A program made the translations under genes and the position numbers. The notes below the pieces were generated by a model. The model was not told the DNA's origin, searched no databases, and saw nothing but the letters and a program-made list of their open reading frames with translations. A stretch of DNA of 10,863 nt, from the NCBI GenBank assembly GCA_045593785.1, contig JAZNXH010000118.1, positions 1-10,863 of the forward strand. Reading direction: 5' to 3'. Shown here one piece after another: positions 1 to 7,619 of this stretch. Position 1 is the first letter of the stretch; each line of letters starts with the position of its first letter. The DNA comes from SZUA-448 sp045593785 (GTDB lineage Bacteria > Bacillota > Clostridia > Lachnospirales > Lachnospiraceae).

Positions 1-830
1 GAAAAAGAGCGCGAAATCTTCTGACGCTCTACATAGCAGCAGGACTTGACCCGGCAAAGAACTGTATTTATTATCAGTCCCACGTGTCGGCACATGCAGA
101 GCTTGCATGGATTCTGAACTGCTTTACTTACATGGGTGAGCTTAACCGTATGACCCAGTTCAAAGATAAGTCTGCAAAGCATGCAGACAACATCAACGCA
201 GGTCTGTTCACCTACCCGGTGCTGATGGCAGCTGATATATTGCTGTTTCAGGCAGATGTGGTGCCGGTTGGTAAGGATCAGATGCAGCACCTTGAGATTA
301 CCCGTGACATCGCAAATCGTTTTAACAATATCTACGGTGATGTATTTACGATTCCGGAACCGTACATCGGAAAAGCCGGTGCGAAGATTATGAGCCTTCA
401 GGAGCCGGAGAAGAAGATGAGTAAGTCCGACGAAAATACGAATGCAAGTATTTATCTGATGGACGATCCGGATACCATTATGAGAAAATGTAAGCGCGCC
501 GTGACCGACTCCGGAAGCGAAGTACTTTATCGTGAGGATAAGCCGGGTGTAAGCAACCTGATTGATATCTACAGATGTTGTCTGAACAAGAGTGTGGAAG
601 AGGTTGAGAGAGAGTTTGACGGTAAGGGCTACGGCGACTTCAAGATGGCAGTCGGCGAAGCAGTAGTAAGTGTGTTGAAGCCGCTGCAGGATGAGTTCAA
701 CCGTCTGAGCAAGGATAAGGCATACATCGATGCCGCAATTAAAGAAAATGCCGAGAAGGCAGGATACTTTGCGAACAAGACGCTCCGCAAGGTACAGAAG
801 AAAATCGGATTCCCGGAGCGTATCCGCTAA
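1..830 (+). CDS. trpS: Tryptophanyl-tRNA synthetase, 3' part (N-terminus outside window)
   Basis: Class I aminoacyl-tRNA synthetase that charges tRNA-Trp with tryptophan using ATP, in the cytoplasm. The reading frame is open from base 3, so about 275 C-terminal residues are present. The family is usually about 330-340 residues, so roughly 60 N-terminal residues, including the HIGH motif, lie upstream. Seen here: the QSHV..HAEL.W.L.C segment (bases 75-120), the GKDQ.QH.E.TRDIA block of the Rossmann core (bases 273-320), and the class I KMSKS loop at bases 414-428. A helical C-terminal region follows and ends at a TAA. The first in-frame ATG (base 84) is internal, because family-conserved residues continue upstream of it. 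The next gene starts 15 bases downstream on the same strand, so the two are probably co-transcribed. Confidence 0.96.
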   Translation, partial: KRARNLLTLYIAAGLDPAKNCIYYQSHVSAHAELAWILNCFTYMGELNRMTQFKDKSAKHADNINAGLFTYPVLMAADILLFQADVVPVGKDQMQHLEITRDIANRFNNIYGDVFTIPEPYIGKAGAKIMSLQEPEKKMSKSDENTNASIYLMDDPDTIMRKCKRAVTDSGSEVLYREDKPGVSNLIDIYRCCLNKSVEEVEREFDGKGYGDFKMAVGEAVVSVLKPLQDEFNRLSKDKAYIDAAIKENAEKAGYFANKTLRKVQKKIGFPERIR

Positions 831-845
831 GGAAAGGCAACTTGC

Positions 846-1706
846 ATGGAAGCATGGATGTGGCTTGTACTGCTGTACGGGGTCTTAAAAGGACTTCGTG
901 ATGTAGTCAAGAAAAAAGCATTGGTTCGAAATTCCGTCATTGAGGTGTTGTTTTTCTACACTTTGATTGGATTTATATTTGTAATACCGGATATCAGAGG
1001 CGCATTTCAGATGGAAATGCGCTTTCTTCCGTATATTTTTGTTAAATCGTTCGTAATCTTCATTGCATGGCTCTGCAGTTATGCGGCAATCAGTAAGATG
1101 CCCATCAGCCTGTACGGTGTCATGGACCTTGCAAGAGTCCTGTTTGCCACCTTGCTGGGCGTATTTGTCCTCGATGAAGCATTGACGCTGTGGCAGATTA
1201 TCGGATTGATTCTGGTGCTGACCGGGTTGATTCTGGTAAATGCGAGGAAGAAGGGGAACAACGAGAACACGCACATCAAATATTCCTTGTATGCACTGGT
1301 GTCCTGCGTACTAAATGCATTGTCGGGACTTTTGGACAAGCTGCTGATGCGTGATGTTACAAGTGGTCAGTTACAGTTCTGGTATATGCTGTTCCTGCTA
1401 TTGCTGTACCTTGGCTATCTCATCTACAGTACGGTGAAAAAGCAGGGAATCAATTGGAAAGAACTAAAAAAGAATTACTGGATTCCGATCTTAAGTGTCT
1501 TATTCATGGTCGGTGACCGAGCCCTGTTCCTGGCGAACGGCATGGCAGAGAGCCGCGTGACCGTGATGACACTGATCAAGCAGTCTTGCGTACTGGTTAC
1601 GATACTCTGCGGGTGGCTTGTATTCCGCGAAAAAGGTGTGGGATACCGGCTGCTCTGCGCCTCGATTATCATCGCCGGAATTGTGATTGCAACGATTGGA
1701 ATGTAA
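846..1706 (+). CDS. EamA/DMT-family membrane transporter
   Basis: A 286-residue, very hydrophobic protein with two tandem EamA-type halves (about residues 4-133 and 147-285). This is the drug/metabolite transporter fold, with about ten predicted membrane helices. Each half ends in the typical long helix pair flanking a short loop with an acidic or basic residue: residues 99-131 around FVLDEALT and 249-285 around LVFREKGV. The start ATG has AAGG at 834-837, eight bases upstream. It follows trpS by 15 bases and is followed directly by a terminator, suggesting a trpS-transporter unit. Family members move amino acids, nucleosides, drugs or other metabolites. Nothing in the sequence fixes the substrate, and proximity to trpS is not evidence for tryptophan transport. 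Confidence 0.85.
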   Translation: MEAWMWLVLLYGVLKGLRDVVKKKALVRNSVIEVLFFYTLIGFIFVIPDIRGAFQMEMRFLPYIFVKSFVIFIAWLCSYAAISKMPISLYGVMDLARVLFATLLGVFVLDEALTLWQIIGLILVLTGLILVNARKKGNNENTHIKYSLYALVSCVLNALSGLLDKLLMRDVTSGQLQFWYMLFLLLLYLGYLIYSTVKKQGINWKELKKNYWIPILSVLFMVGDRALFLANGMAESRVTVMTLIKQSCVLVTILCGWLVFREKGVGYRLLCASIIIAGIVIATIGM

Positions 1707-1707
1707 G

Positions 1708-1743
1708 AAGAACCGCCTAAAAATGCAGGCGGTTCTTTTTTTA
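1708..1743 (+). terminator. Rho-independent terminator after the trpS-transporter unit
   Basis: A perfect 11-bp stem (AAGAACCGCCT at 1708-1718 with AGGCGGTTCTT at 1727-1737) with an 8-base loop runs into a T tract. It starts two bases after the transporter stop codon and separates that unit from the polyamine operon. Confidence 0.93.
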
Positions 1744-1760
1744 GGTCTGCAGTCACGTAG

Positions 1761-1867
1761 TACTAAACTTTTTATTTAATATTTTGAAATTTTGTATTGC
1801 ATTTTTATGAATTCTTGTTATAATGTGTCTTGGCGTTTAGTAAAAGCAACTTTTTGTTTAATAAAAC
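1761..1867. promoter_or_regulatory. Candidate operator repeats around the pot operon promoter
   Basis: TACTAAAC at 1761-1768 and its exact inverse GTTTAGTA at 1835-1842 lie on either side of the promoter. A related GTTTAATAAAAC (1856-1867) follows and is itself a small dyad (GTTT, 4 bases, AAAC). The GTTTA-rTA element in and around a promoter that drives an XRE-family regulator gene suggests binding sites for that regulator (autoregulation). This is inference from position and symmetry only. Confidence 0.4.
1797..1824 (+). promoter_or_regulatory. Extended -10 promoter of the regulator-pot operon
   Basis: TGTTATAAT at 1816-1824 is a full extended -10 element (TGn plus consensus TATAAT). Only a weak -35 (TTGCAT, 1797-1802) precedes it, at a 16-bp spacing. 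Transcription would begin near 1831, leaving about 70 bases of leader before the chosen regulator start at 1903. The surrounding DNA is very AT-rich. Confidence 0.75.
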
Positions 1868-1902
1868 TTAACTCACGGGCTATGAAAGGCAAGGTTGTTC
1901 GT

Positions 1903-2436
1903 ATGGATATCGGACATAAGGTAAAACAGTTACGAATACAGAAAAACTTGACTCTGGAAGAACTGGCTTCCCGTTCGGAACTAACGAAGGGATTCCTTTC
2001 GCAGTTGGAGCGTAATCTGACTTCGCCGTCGATTGCGACACTGGAAGACATATTGGAAGCGCTTGGCACCTCACTGTCGGAGTTCTTCAAGGAAGAGAAA
2101 CAGGAGCAGTTCCTCTTCAAAAAGGATGATTTCTTCGTGGACGAACGTGATACACATACGATTCACTGGATTGTCCCGAACACACAGAAGAACGAGATGG
2201 AGCCGATTCTCATTGAGATTCCGGCAGGCGGAGAGTCTTTTGAGGTAGCACCGCACAGCGGGGAAGAGTTTGCTTATGTTGTAGAAGGCTCTGTGATTCT
2301 GAAGCTGGGTGAGAAGAAGATGACACTGCGTAAGGGCGAGACTTTCTATCTGAAAGGGAAAGAGTTCCACAGTCTGCAGAACGTGAACAAGTCAACTGCC
2401 AAAGTACTTTGGGTATCGACGCCACCGTTATTTTAA
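1903..2436 (+). CDS. Cupin-containing XRE-family regulator of polyamine uptake (PuuR-like)
   Basis: A 177-residue cytoplasmic DNA-binding regulator. Residues about 6-60 form an XRE/Cro helix-turn-helix (IGHKVKQLR...LTLEELA...LTKGFLSQLERN...PSIATLEDI). Residues about 102-172 form a small cupin barrel with candidate ligand or metal residues H118, E121/E122 and H156, the arrangement of PuuR-type sensors. Because it is the first gene of a polyamine transporter operon, the likely role is repression of that operon with relief or co-repression by polyamine. I infer this from context; the ligand is not visible. Start choice: the frame stays open upstream to 1792, but that part overlaps the promoter. 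ATG 1903 has a modest AAGG at 1891-1894 and begins exactly where XRE homology begins. ATG 1882 is a possible alternative. The stop codon is 17 bases before the ATPase start. Confidence 0.88.
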   Translation: MDIGHKVKQLRIQKNLTLEELASRSELTKGFLSQLERNLTSPSIATLEDILEALGTSLSEFFKEEKQEQFLFKKDDFFVDERDTHTIHWIVPNTQKNEMEPILIEIPAGGESFEVAPHSGEEFAYVVEGSVILKLGEKKMTLRKGETFYLKGKEFHSLQNVNKSTAKVLWVSTPPLF

Positions 2437-2453
2437 TAGAGGAGAACAACCGT

Positions 2454-4049
2454 ATGAGTACATTAGTAAACGGCAATGCGCCGCGTAAGCTGATACAGTT
2501 TAAGAATATTGTAAAAGAATTTGATGGACAGATTGTATTGAAAGGCATCAATCTGGACATTTATGAGAATGAATTTGTAACCCTGCTCGGTCCGTCCGGC
2601 TGTGGTAAGACGACGTTGCTGCGAATTCTGGCGGGTTTCTTGGAGCCGAATCAGGGACAGGTGATTTTTGACGGACAGGATATTATCGGTCTTCCGCCGT
2701 ACAAACGTGACCTGAATACGGTGTTCCAGAAGTATGCACTGTTCCCGCATATGAATGTATATGACAATATTGCTTTCGGTCTGAAGATTAAGAAACTTCC
2801 GAAGGATATCATCGAGCAGAAGGTTACCCGTATGTTGAAGCTGGTAGGTCTCGAGGATTACGGTAAGCGAAGCGTAACGGAAATGTCCGGTGGACAGCAG
2901 CAGCGTGTTGCAATTGCAAGAGCATTGGTAAACGAGCCGGGCGTGTTGCTCCTTGACGAGCCGCTGGGTGCATTGGATCTGAAGCTTCGGAAAGAGATGC
3001 AGCATGAGCTGAAAAAGATTCAGCAGGAAGTCGGCATTACTTTCATCTATGTAACACACGATCAGGAAGAGGCACTTACCATGTCTGATAAAATCGTGGT
3101 TATGAAGGAAGGCGAGATCCAGCAGATCGGCAGCCCGACGGATATTTACAATGAGCCGGTGAACGAATACGTAGCAAAGTTTATCGGCGAGAGTAACATC
3201 GTAGACGGTACGATGTTAGAAGATTATAAGGTTATGTTCGAGGATAAGGTCTTCGATTGTGTGGACTTTGGCTTTGGCAAGAATGAGCTTGTGGATGTTG
3301 TCATCCGTCCGGAGGACCTTGATATCGTAAGCCCGCGAAGCGGCAAGCTCAAGGGTGTGGTGAAGTCCGTACTGTTCAAGGGTGTACATTATGAAACTAT
3401 CGTGGAAACCCGTGCCGGTACTTCGATTACCGTACAGATGCAGGTATCAGAGGAAAAACCGGTAGTCAACGAAGCAGCAGGCGAAATGATGAGTGCGAAT
3501 GATTTCCTGATTGACCTGGATGACTTTGAGTCATTGAACGATGCGTTTATCATTGACCGTGCTGACGCACAGGCTTGGGATCCGCAAACAGAAGAGCGTA
3601 TTTCCATTGCGCATGTAGAGTATGAACTGCAACCGGAACCGGGCAAATATCCGGTTACCTTCTCAACGGCAGCCGGAACGCAGATTACGGTAGAGGTGAG
3701 TGTGTCGCCGGAGGTTAACCGTGTTGTCAGCGAAGTATATCAGGAAGAGATTTTCGCTGTTAACTTCATGAAGAAGGTAGATGACATCAAGGAAAGTATC
3801 ATGCTGGATACTGACCTGAAGACTTGGGCAAATGCTTCTGCATGGGATCTTGAAGATGAATCCGCAGTAGCAATCACGGATGTGGAATACGATTTTGACC
3901 CGGAAAATATTGTGCCGGGTACCTATAAAGTAACCTTCAAGACCAGTGGTTATCAGTATATGGTAGATACTACGGATTACTTTGAAGTGGGCAGTAACGT
4001 GGGACTGAAGTTTGCACCGGAAGACCTGCACATTATGAAAAAATCTTGA
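2454..4049 (+). CDS. potA: Spermidine/putrescine ABC transporter ATPase PotA with an Ig-like insertion
   Basis: The ATP-hydrolysing subunit of the polyamine importer, on the cytoplasmic face bound to PotB and PotC. The ATPase core is complete: Walker A GPSGCGKT (residues 46-53), Q-loop Q92, signature MSGGQ (144-148), Walker B VLLLDEP (164-170), D-loop ALD (173-175) and switch H202. A TOBE-type C-terminal domain begins near residue 280 (IRPEDLDI) and ends with TTDYFEVGSNVGLKFAPEDL at 506-525. Total length is 531 residues against the usual 350-380. The excess is a block at about 319-496 that splits the TOBE domain and holds two diverged copies of an Ig-like repeat (listed separately). ATG 2454 has GAGGAG at 2439-2444. 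An in-frame TTG at 2409 lies inside the regulator gene and is unlikely. The reading frame is intact, so this is not a degenerate fusion. Confidence 0.93.
   Translation: MSTLVNGNAPRKLIQFKNIVKEFDGQIVLKGINLDIYENEFVTLLGPSGCGKTTLLRILAGFLEPNQGQVIFDGQDIIGLPPYKRDLNTVFQKYALFPHMNVYDNIAFGLKIKKLPKDIIEQKVTRMLKLVGLEDYGKRSVTEMSGGQQQRVAIARALVNEPGVLLLDEPLGALDLKLRKEMQHELKKIQQEVGITFIYVTHDQEEALTMSDKIVVMKEGEIQQIGSPTDIYNEPVNEYVAKFIGESNIVDGTMLEDYKVMFEDKVFDCVDFGFGKNELVDVVIRPEDLDIVSPRSGKLKGVVKSVLFKGVHYETIVETRAGTSITVQMQVSEEKPVVNEAAGEMMSANDFLIDLDDFESLNDAFIIDRADAQAWDPQTEERISIAHVEYELQPEPGKYPVTFSTAAGTQITVEVSVSPEVNRVVSEVYQEEIFAVNFMKKVDDIKESIMLDTDLKTWANASAWDLEDESAVAITDVEYDFDPENIVPGTYKVTFKTSGYQYMVDTTDYFEVGSNVGLKFAPEDLHIMKKS
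3408..3941 (+). repeat. Two tandem Ig-like protein repeats inserted in PotA's TOBE domain
   Basis: Protein-level repeat. Unit 1 covers PotA residues 319-404 (bases 3408-3665) and unit 2 covers 405-496 (bases 3666-3941). Both units start with an AGTxITVxxxVSxE-type strand; unit 1 reads AGTSITVQMQVSEE and unit 2 AAGTQITVEVSVSPE. Both then carry a linker ending in NDF or NF, an A-x-AWD motif (372-376 and 461-465), VEY (388-390 and 477-479), and PGxYxVTFxT (396-405 and 488-497). The order and spacing resemble the short all-beta repeats of Firmicute cell-surface proteins. Excising 319-496 would rejoin a normal TOBE hairpin. The copies are diverged at both protein and DNA level, so the duplication is not recent. 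Confidence 0.75.
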
Positions 4050-4071
4050 TTTGGAAAGGGAATGATGTGTC

Positions 4072-4911
4072 ATGAAACAGTTTCGTAAAATGACCTATCC
4101 GTATGTGATATGGATTTCCATCATGATTGTTGTGCCGATGCTTCTGATTCTCCTGTATGCGTTTACGAAGGATGGAAATGAGGTTACCAATTTTGTATTT
4201 ACTTTTGCTAATTTCAAACGTTTCCTGAGCGATACAATCTTCTTAGAGGTATTGTGGCGTTCGTTAAAGATTGCAGTTGCTACGACCGTTATCTGTATCT
4301 TACTCGGGTATCCTGCAGGATACTACATAGCAAAGTCAAGTGAGAAGATTATGATGCGCTGGGTACTTGTAATTACGATGCCGACCTGGATTAATATGCT
4401 GGTACGTACGTATGCATGGGTTGGTATCCTACAGGACGGCGGTGTCATCAGTCGTTTTCTCGCATTGTTCGGCCTTGATGGAGTTGTGCTTTTGTATACG
4501 GATTTTGCCGTAGTCCTCGGTATGGTATACAACTTTCTGCCGTTTATGATTCTGCAGATTTATACCGCGTTGGCAAAGATGGATGGAAGTCTCTTGGAAG
4601 CGTCACATGACCTTGGGGCAAACCGGGTGCAGACTTTCTTACGTATCACTCTGCCACTTTCCTTGCCGGGTGTGATCAGCGGTATTACGCTGGTATTCCT
4701 TCCGGCGGTATCGAGCTTTTTCATCCCGAAGCTGCTCGGTGGCGGTCAGTATGTCATGATTGGTACCGTTATCGAGTCCCAGTTCCTGACCGCAGGTGAC
4801 TGGAACTTTGGTAGCGCAATTTCCTTTATCATGGCAGTCATCATTATGCTGTCCATGTATGCAGCGAAAAAAGTGGATAAATCCGAAGCAGCGGAAAGCG
4901 AGGTGGCATAA
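4072..4911 (+). CDS. potB: Polyamine ABC transporter permease PotB
   Basis: One of two inner-membrane permease subunits of the spermidine/putrescine importer. The 279 residues contain about six membrane helices (near 10-31, 66-87, 97-118, 144-164, 200-220 and 247-264). The cytoplasmic EAA loop that docks on the ATPase is at about 176-205 (EASHDLGANR, then LPLSLPG). The segment MPTWINMLVRTYAW (103-116) is typical of PotB/PotH-type permeases. The start is 22 bases after potA, with GGAAAGGG at 4053-4060, a rather long 11-base spacing. The stop codon overlaps the start of the next gene by one base (TAATG), indicating translational coupling and equal production of the two permeases. Length is close to the family norm. 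Confidence 0.95.
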   Translation: MKQFRKMTYPYVIWISIMIVVPMLLILLYAFTKDGNEVTNFVFTFANFKRFLSDTIFLEVLWRSLKIAVATTVICILLGYPAGYYIAKSSEKIMMRWVLVITMPTWINMLVRTYAWVGILQDGGVISRFLALFGLDGVVLLYTDFAVVLGMVYNFLPFMILQIYTALAKMDGSLLEASHDLGANRVQTFLRITLPLSLPGVISGITLVFLPAVSSFFIPKLLGGGQYVMIGTVIESQFLTAGDWNFGSAISFIMAVIIMLSMYAAKKVDKSEAAESEVA

Positions 4912-5759
4912 TGAAAAAAATGAGTTCACCTCGAAAGAAAAAAAGAATCTTCGGTGCGTGCATTATGACATTTTTGGTAGCATTTTTCTATGCGCCGATT
5001 CTGTATATGATTATTTATTCGTTTAACGATTCCCGTTCCCTGACAAAGTTTTCAGGCTTCTCGCTGCAGTGGTATGAGAAGATGTTCAATGATTCGACGA
5101 TGATGGAATCATTGTTCTATACGATAGCAATTGCAGTGCTGGCAACGGTTATCTCGACCTTTGTCGGAACGATTACTGCGATTGGTCTGTCAAAGTCAAA
5201 GCGGATATTAAAAAATATTGTGGAACAGGTTAACCAGATTCCGATTATGAATCCGGAAATCGTTACAGCAATCGGACTTTTGATGTTCTTCAGTGCAATT
5301 CATGTGAAGAAAGGATTTATGACGCTTCTGCTGGCACATATCATGTTCTGCGTGCCCTATGTTATATTAAGCATCATGCCTAAGCTTCGCTCCCTGAATC
5401 CGAATCTGATGGAGGCAGCGATGGATCTTGGCGCAACGCCGTGGCAGGCATTGACGAAAGTCGTAGTTCCGCAGATTATGCCGGGCATCATCTCGGGCGC
5501 ACTGATTGCATTTACCATGTCGTTTGACGACTTTATCATTTCATACTTTGTAACCGGTAACGGTGTGTCGAATATCTCCATTACCGTGTACACGATGTCG
5601 AAACGTGTCAATCCTTCAATTAATGCACTTTCGACCCTGATTATTGTCATCCTGACCGTGGTGCTGGTAATTATGAATGTTGTACCGGCAATGGTTGAGC
5701 GCAGCAAGAAGAAACGCATGTTGGTCGAGGAGGATCCGGAAACAAAAATCACCGCATAA
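4911..5759 (+). CDS. potC: Polyamine ABC transporter permease PotC
   Basis: The second permease subunit, 282 residues. It opens with a strongly basic N-terminus (SPRKKKR), followed by about six membrane helices. The EAA loop is at about 168-197 (EAAMDLGATPWQA, then VVPQIMPGIISG), and the PotC/PotI-type segment AFTMSFDDFIISYF is at 200-213. It starts on the A of potB's TAA stop. A GAGGTGG ribosome site inside potB (4900-4906) is close to the start, which fits coupled translation. The tail (about 264-282) is charged and cytoplasmic. The protein is full length with no disruption. Confidence 0.95.
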   Translation: MKKMSSPRKKKRIFGACIMTFLVAFFYAPILYMIIYSFNDSRSLTKFSGFSLQWYEKMFNDSTMMESLFYTIAIAVLATVISTFVGTITAIGLSKSKRILKNIVEQVNQIPIMNPEIVTAIGLLMFFSAIHVKKGFMTLLLAHIMFCVPYVILSIMPKLRSLNPNLMEAAMDLGATPWQALTKVVVPQIMPGIISGALIAFTMSFDDFIISYFVTGNGVSNISITVYTMSKRVNPSINALSTLIIVILTVVLVIMNVVPAMVERSKKKRMLVEEDPETKITA

Positions 5760-5764
5760 ATGTA

Positions 5765-5826
5765 AACCGATGAGGGGAAACGGCGGTTGAAATAGGTGCA
5801 TAGCACCGTTGCCCGGATGAGGGCAA
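5765..5826 (+). other. Run of small hairpins in the potC-potD gap
   Basis: The 92-base gap between potC and potD can form AACCG/CGGTT (5765-5769 with 5784-5788), GGTGC/GCACC with a 3-base loop (5795-5799 with 5803-5807), and TTGCCC/GGGCAA with a 6-base loop (5809-5814 with 5821-5826). No T tract follows, so these are not intrinsic terminators. Hairpins placed just before a binding-protein gene could mark an RNA processing or stabilising site that raises potD mRNA over the membrane genes. That is inference. Confidence 0.35.
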
Positions 5827-5851
5827 AGAATATAGGAATGAGGAGAAAAAA

Positions 5852-6934
5852 ATGAAAAAAGTAGTAGTATCTGTTTTAGTACTGGCACTGACACTGTGCA
5901 TGTTTACCGCTTGCGGTTCTTCCAAGAAGCAGGAAGCCATTGAAAAGTACGGCTCTGACGTACTGAAGCTTTATAACTGGGGTGAGTATATGGGAGAAAA
6001 CCTCATCTCTGATTTTGAAAAGCAATTCGGCGTAAAGGTAATCGTGGAACTGTTTGATTCCAACGAGACCATGTACACCAAATTACAGGCTGGTGACTCT
6101 TATGACGTACTGGTTCCGTCTGATTACATGATTGAACGACTTCTCGCAGAAGATATGTTGCAACCGATCGATCATTCCCTGATTCCGAACGAGACGGTGC
6201 TGACCGATGCATTGGAACAGTTCGATTATGATCCGGGATATAAGTATTCCATCCCGTATTTCTGGGGCAGTGTTGGTATTGTATACAACAAGAATAATGT
6301 TGAGCTTTCCGATCTGGAATCTCAGGGATTTGCTGTAATGAAGAATACCGATTACAAGGGCAGAATCTACATGTATGATTCAGAGCGTGACTCTTTCATG
6401 ATTGCACTGAAGTCTCTTGGATATTCCATGAACAGCGACAGCGAAGCTGAGTTAAATGAAGCTTATGACTGGTTGGTAGAACTCAATAAGACGATGGAAC
6501 CGATTTATATCGGCGATGAAGTAATCGACGCGATGATTAACGGTACCAAGGATATGGCAATCGTATACAGCGGTGATGCCGTAACGATTCTGGACGAGAA
6601 CGAAGAGATGAGCTACTTTACTCCGGCAGAAGGTACCAACATCTGGGTAGATGCAATGGTTATTCCGAAGAACGCTGAGAATCCGAAGCTGGCACATGAG
6701 TTTATTAACTACGTACTCACCTACGATGCTTCCTACGGCAACTCTGAAGCAGTGGGATATGCTTCCACCAACAAGGACGTACTTGCTGATATGAGCACCG
6801 GTGATGGTATCTACGCAGAAAATGTTGCATACGTACCGCGTGGCGGTTATGCAAAGGACGAGATCTTCCACGACAATCAGGTCATCCGTAAGATGCTCTC
6901 CGAAATGTGGATTAAGGTAAAAGCATCCAACTGA
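5852..6934 (+). CDS. potD: Spermidine/putrescine-binding lipoprotein PotD
   Basis: The extracytoplasmic substrate-binding subunit that delivers polyamine to PotBC. Its 360 residues open with a lipoprotein signal: basic MKK, a hydrophobic core, and lipobox FTAC with the lipidated cysteine at residue 21. The mature part is a periplasmic-binding-protein fold. By eye alignment with E. coli PotD, aromatic and acidic ligand residues are kept at W43 and Y46 (YNWGEYM), Y92 (SDYM), W265 and D267 (NIWVDAM) and Y303 (GYASTN). The acidic pair of the YDSERD segment is altered: one aspartate position reads S177 and the glutamate reads D180. This could tune specificity between putrescine and spermidine. ATG 5852 has an ideal AGGAG at 5841-5845. 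It is the last gene of the operon, followed by a terminator. Confidence 0.94.
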   Translation: MKKVVVSVLVLALTLCMFTACGSSKKQEAIEKYGSDVLKLYNWGEYMGENLISDFEKQFGVKVIVELFDSNETMYTKLQAGDSYDVLVPSDYMIERLLAEDMLQPIDHSLIPNETVLTDALEQFDYDPGYKYSIPYFWGSVGIVYNKNNVELSDLESQGFAVMKNTDYKGRIYMYDSERDSFMIALKSLGYSMNSDSEAELNEAYDWLVELNKTMEPIYIGDEVIDAMINGTKDMAIVYSGDAVTILDENEEMSYFTPAEGTNIWVDAMVIPKNAENPKLAHEFINYVLTYDASYGNSEAVGYASTNKDVLADMSTGDGIYAENVAYVPRGGYAKDEIFHDNQVIRKMLSEMWIKVKASN

Positions 6935-6945
6935 CAGATAGAAGA

Positions 6946-6980
6946 AAGGGCTGCCGCGAAAGCGACAGCCCTTGTTTATG
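6946..6980. terminator. Bidirectional terminator between potD and upp
   Basis: An 8-bp stem AAGGGCTG/CAGCCCTT (6946-6953 with 6966-6973), one C-A mismatch, then CGC/GCG closes a GAAA loop (6958-6961). T-rich sequence follows on the plus strand (TTGTTTATGTT), and on the minus strand the hairpin is followed by TTTCTTCTAT. It can therefore end both the pot operon and the convergent upp transcript. Confidence 0.88.
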
Positions 6981-6989
6981 TTAGTTGGA

Positions 6990-7619
6990 TTATTTGGTTC
7001 CGTAGATACGGTCACCAGCATCTCCGAGACCCGGTAAGATGTAGCCGTGTTCGTTCAGTCGTTCATCCAGTGCACCGATGTAGATGTCTACATCCGGATG
7101 TGCTTCCTGCAGACGCTTTACGCCTTCCGGTGCAGCAATGAGGCAGAGGAAACGGAGTTTCGTGATACCGCGCTTCTTTAAAAGATCGAGTGCTGCAACA
7201 GCGGAACCGCCGGTAGCAAGCATCGGGTCAACAACGAAAATCTCACGGTCAGCAGCGTCCTTCGGCATCTTGCAGAAGTATTCTACCGGCTCTAAGGTCT
7301 CTTCGTTACGGTACAGACCGATGTGACCTACCTTAGCGTTCGGGGTAAGGTTCAGGATACCGTCTGCCATATGAAGACCTGCACGGAGAATCGGAACGAC
7401 ACAGAGTTTCTTGCCTGCGATTTCTTTGACCGTGGTGGTTACGAGAGGAGTCTCGATTACTTTGTCTGCAAGCGGAAGGTTGCGGCTTGCTTCATAATAA
7501 ATCAGACCGGCAACTTCGGCTACCAGATCACGGAATTCTTTTGTGGAAGTGGTTTTCTTTCTCATGATACCAATCTTGTGCTGGATCAGCGGATGTTCCA
7601 TAACAAATACATTTGACAT
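6990..7619 (-). CDS. upp: Uracil phosphoribosyltransferase
   Basis: A cytoplasmic pyrimidine salvage enzyme that makes UMP from uracil and PRPP. Its 209 residues match the family length exactly. Visible are the PRPP loop VVDPMLATGGSA (residues 129-140), PILRAGLHMADG (76-87) and the C-terminal uracil-binding segment GYILPGLGDAGDR (192-204). The frame remains open upstream to 7718, but the family N-terminus (MSNVFVMEHPLIQHKI) begins at ATG 7619. That start has AAGGAAG (minus strand, about 7635-7629) roughly nine bases before it. It is a single gene on its own promoter, convergent with potD and divergent from the response regulator. Confidence 0.97.
   Translation of the reverse strand: MSNVFVMEHPLIQHKIGIMRKKTTSTKEFRDLVAEVAGLIYYEASRNLPLADKVIETPLVTTTVKEIAGKKLCVVPILRAGLHMADGILNLTPNAKVGHIGLYRNEETLEPVEYFCKMPKDAADREIFVVDPMLATGGSAVAALDLLKKRGITKLRFLCLIAAPEGVKRLQEAHPDVDIYIGALDERLNEHGYILPGLGDAGDRIYGTK

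Noticed and set aside
3408..3941. PotA extra length as a frameshift or chimeric assembly artefact
   Set aside because: The frame is continuous, codon use matches the flanks, and TOBE-like sequence resumes in frame immediately after the repeats, so a genuine insertion is the simpler reading.
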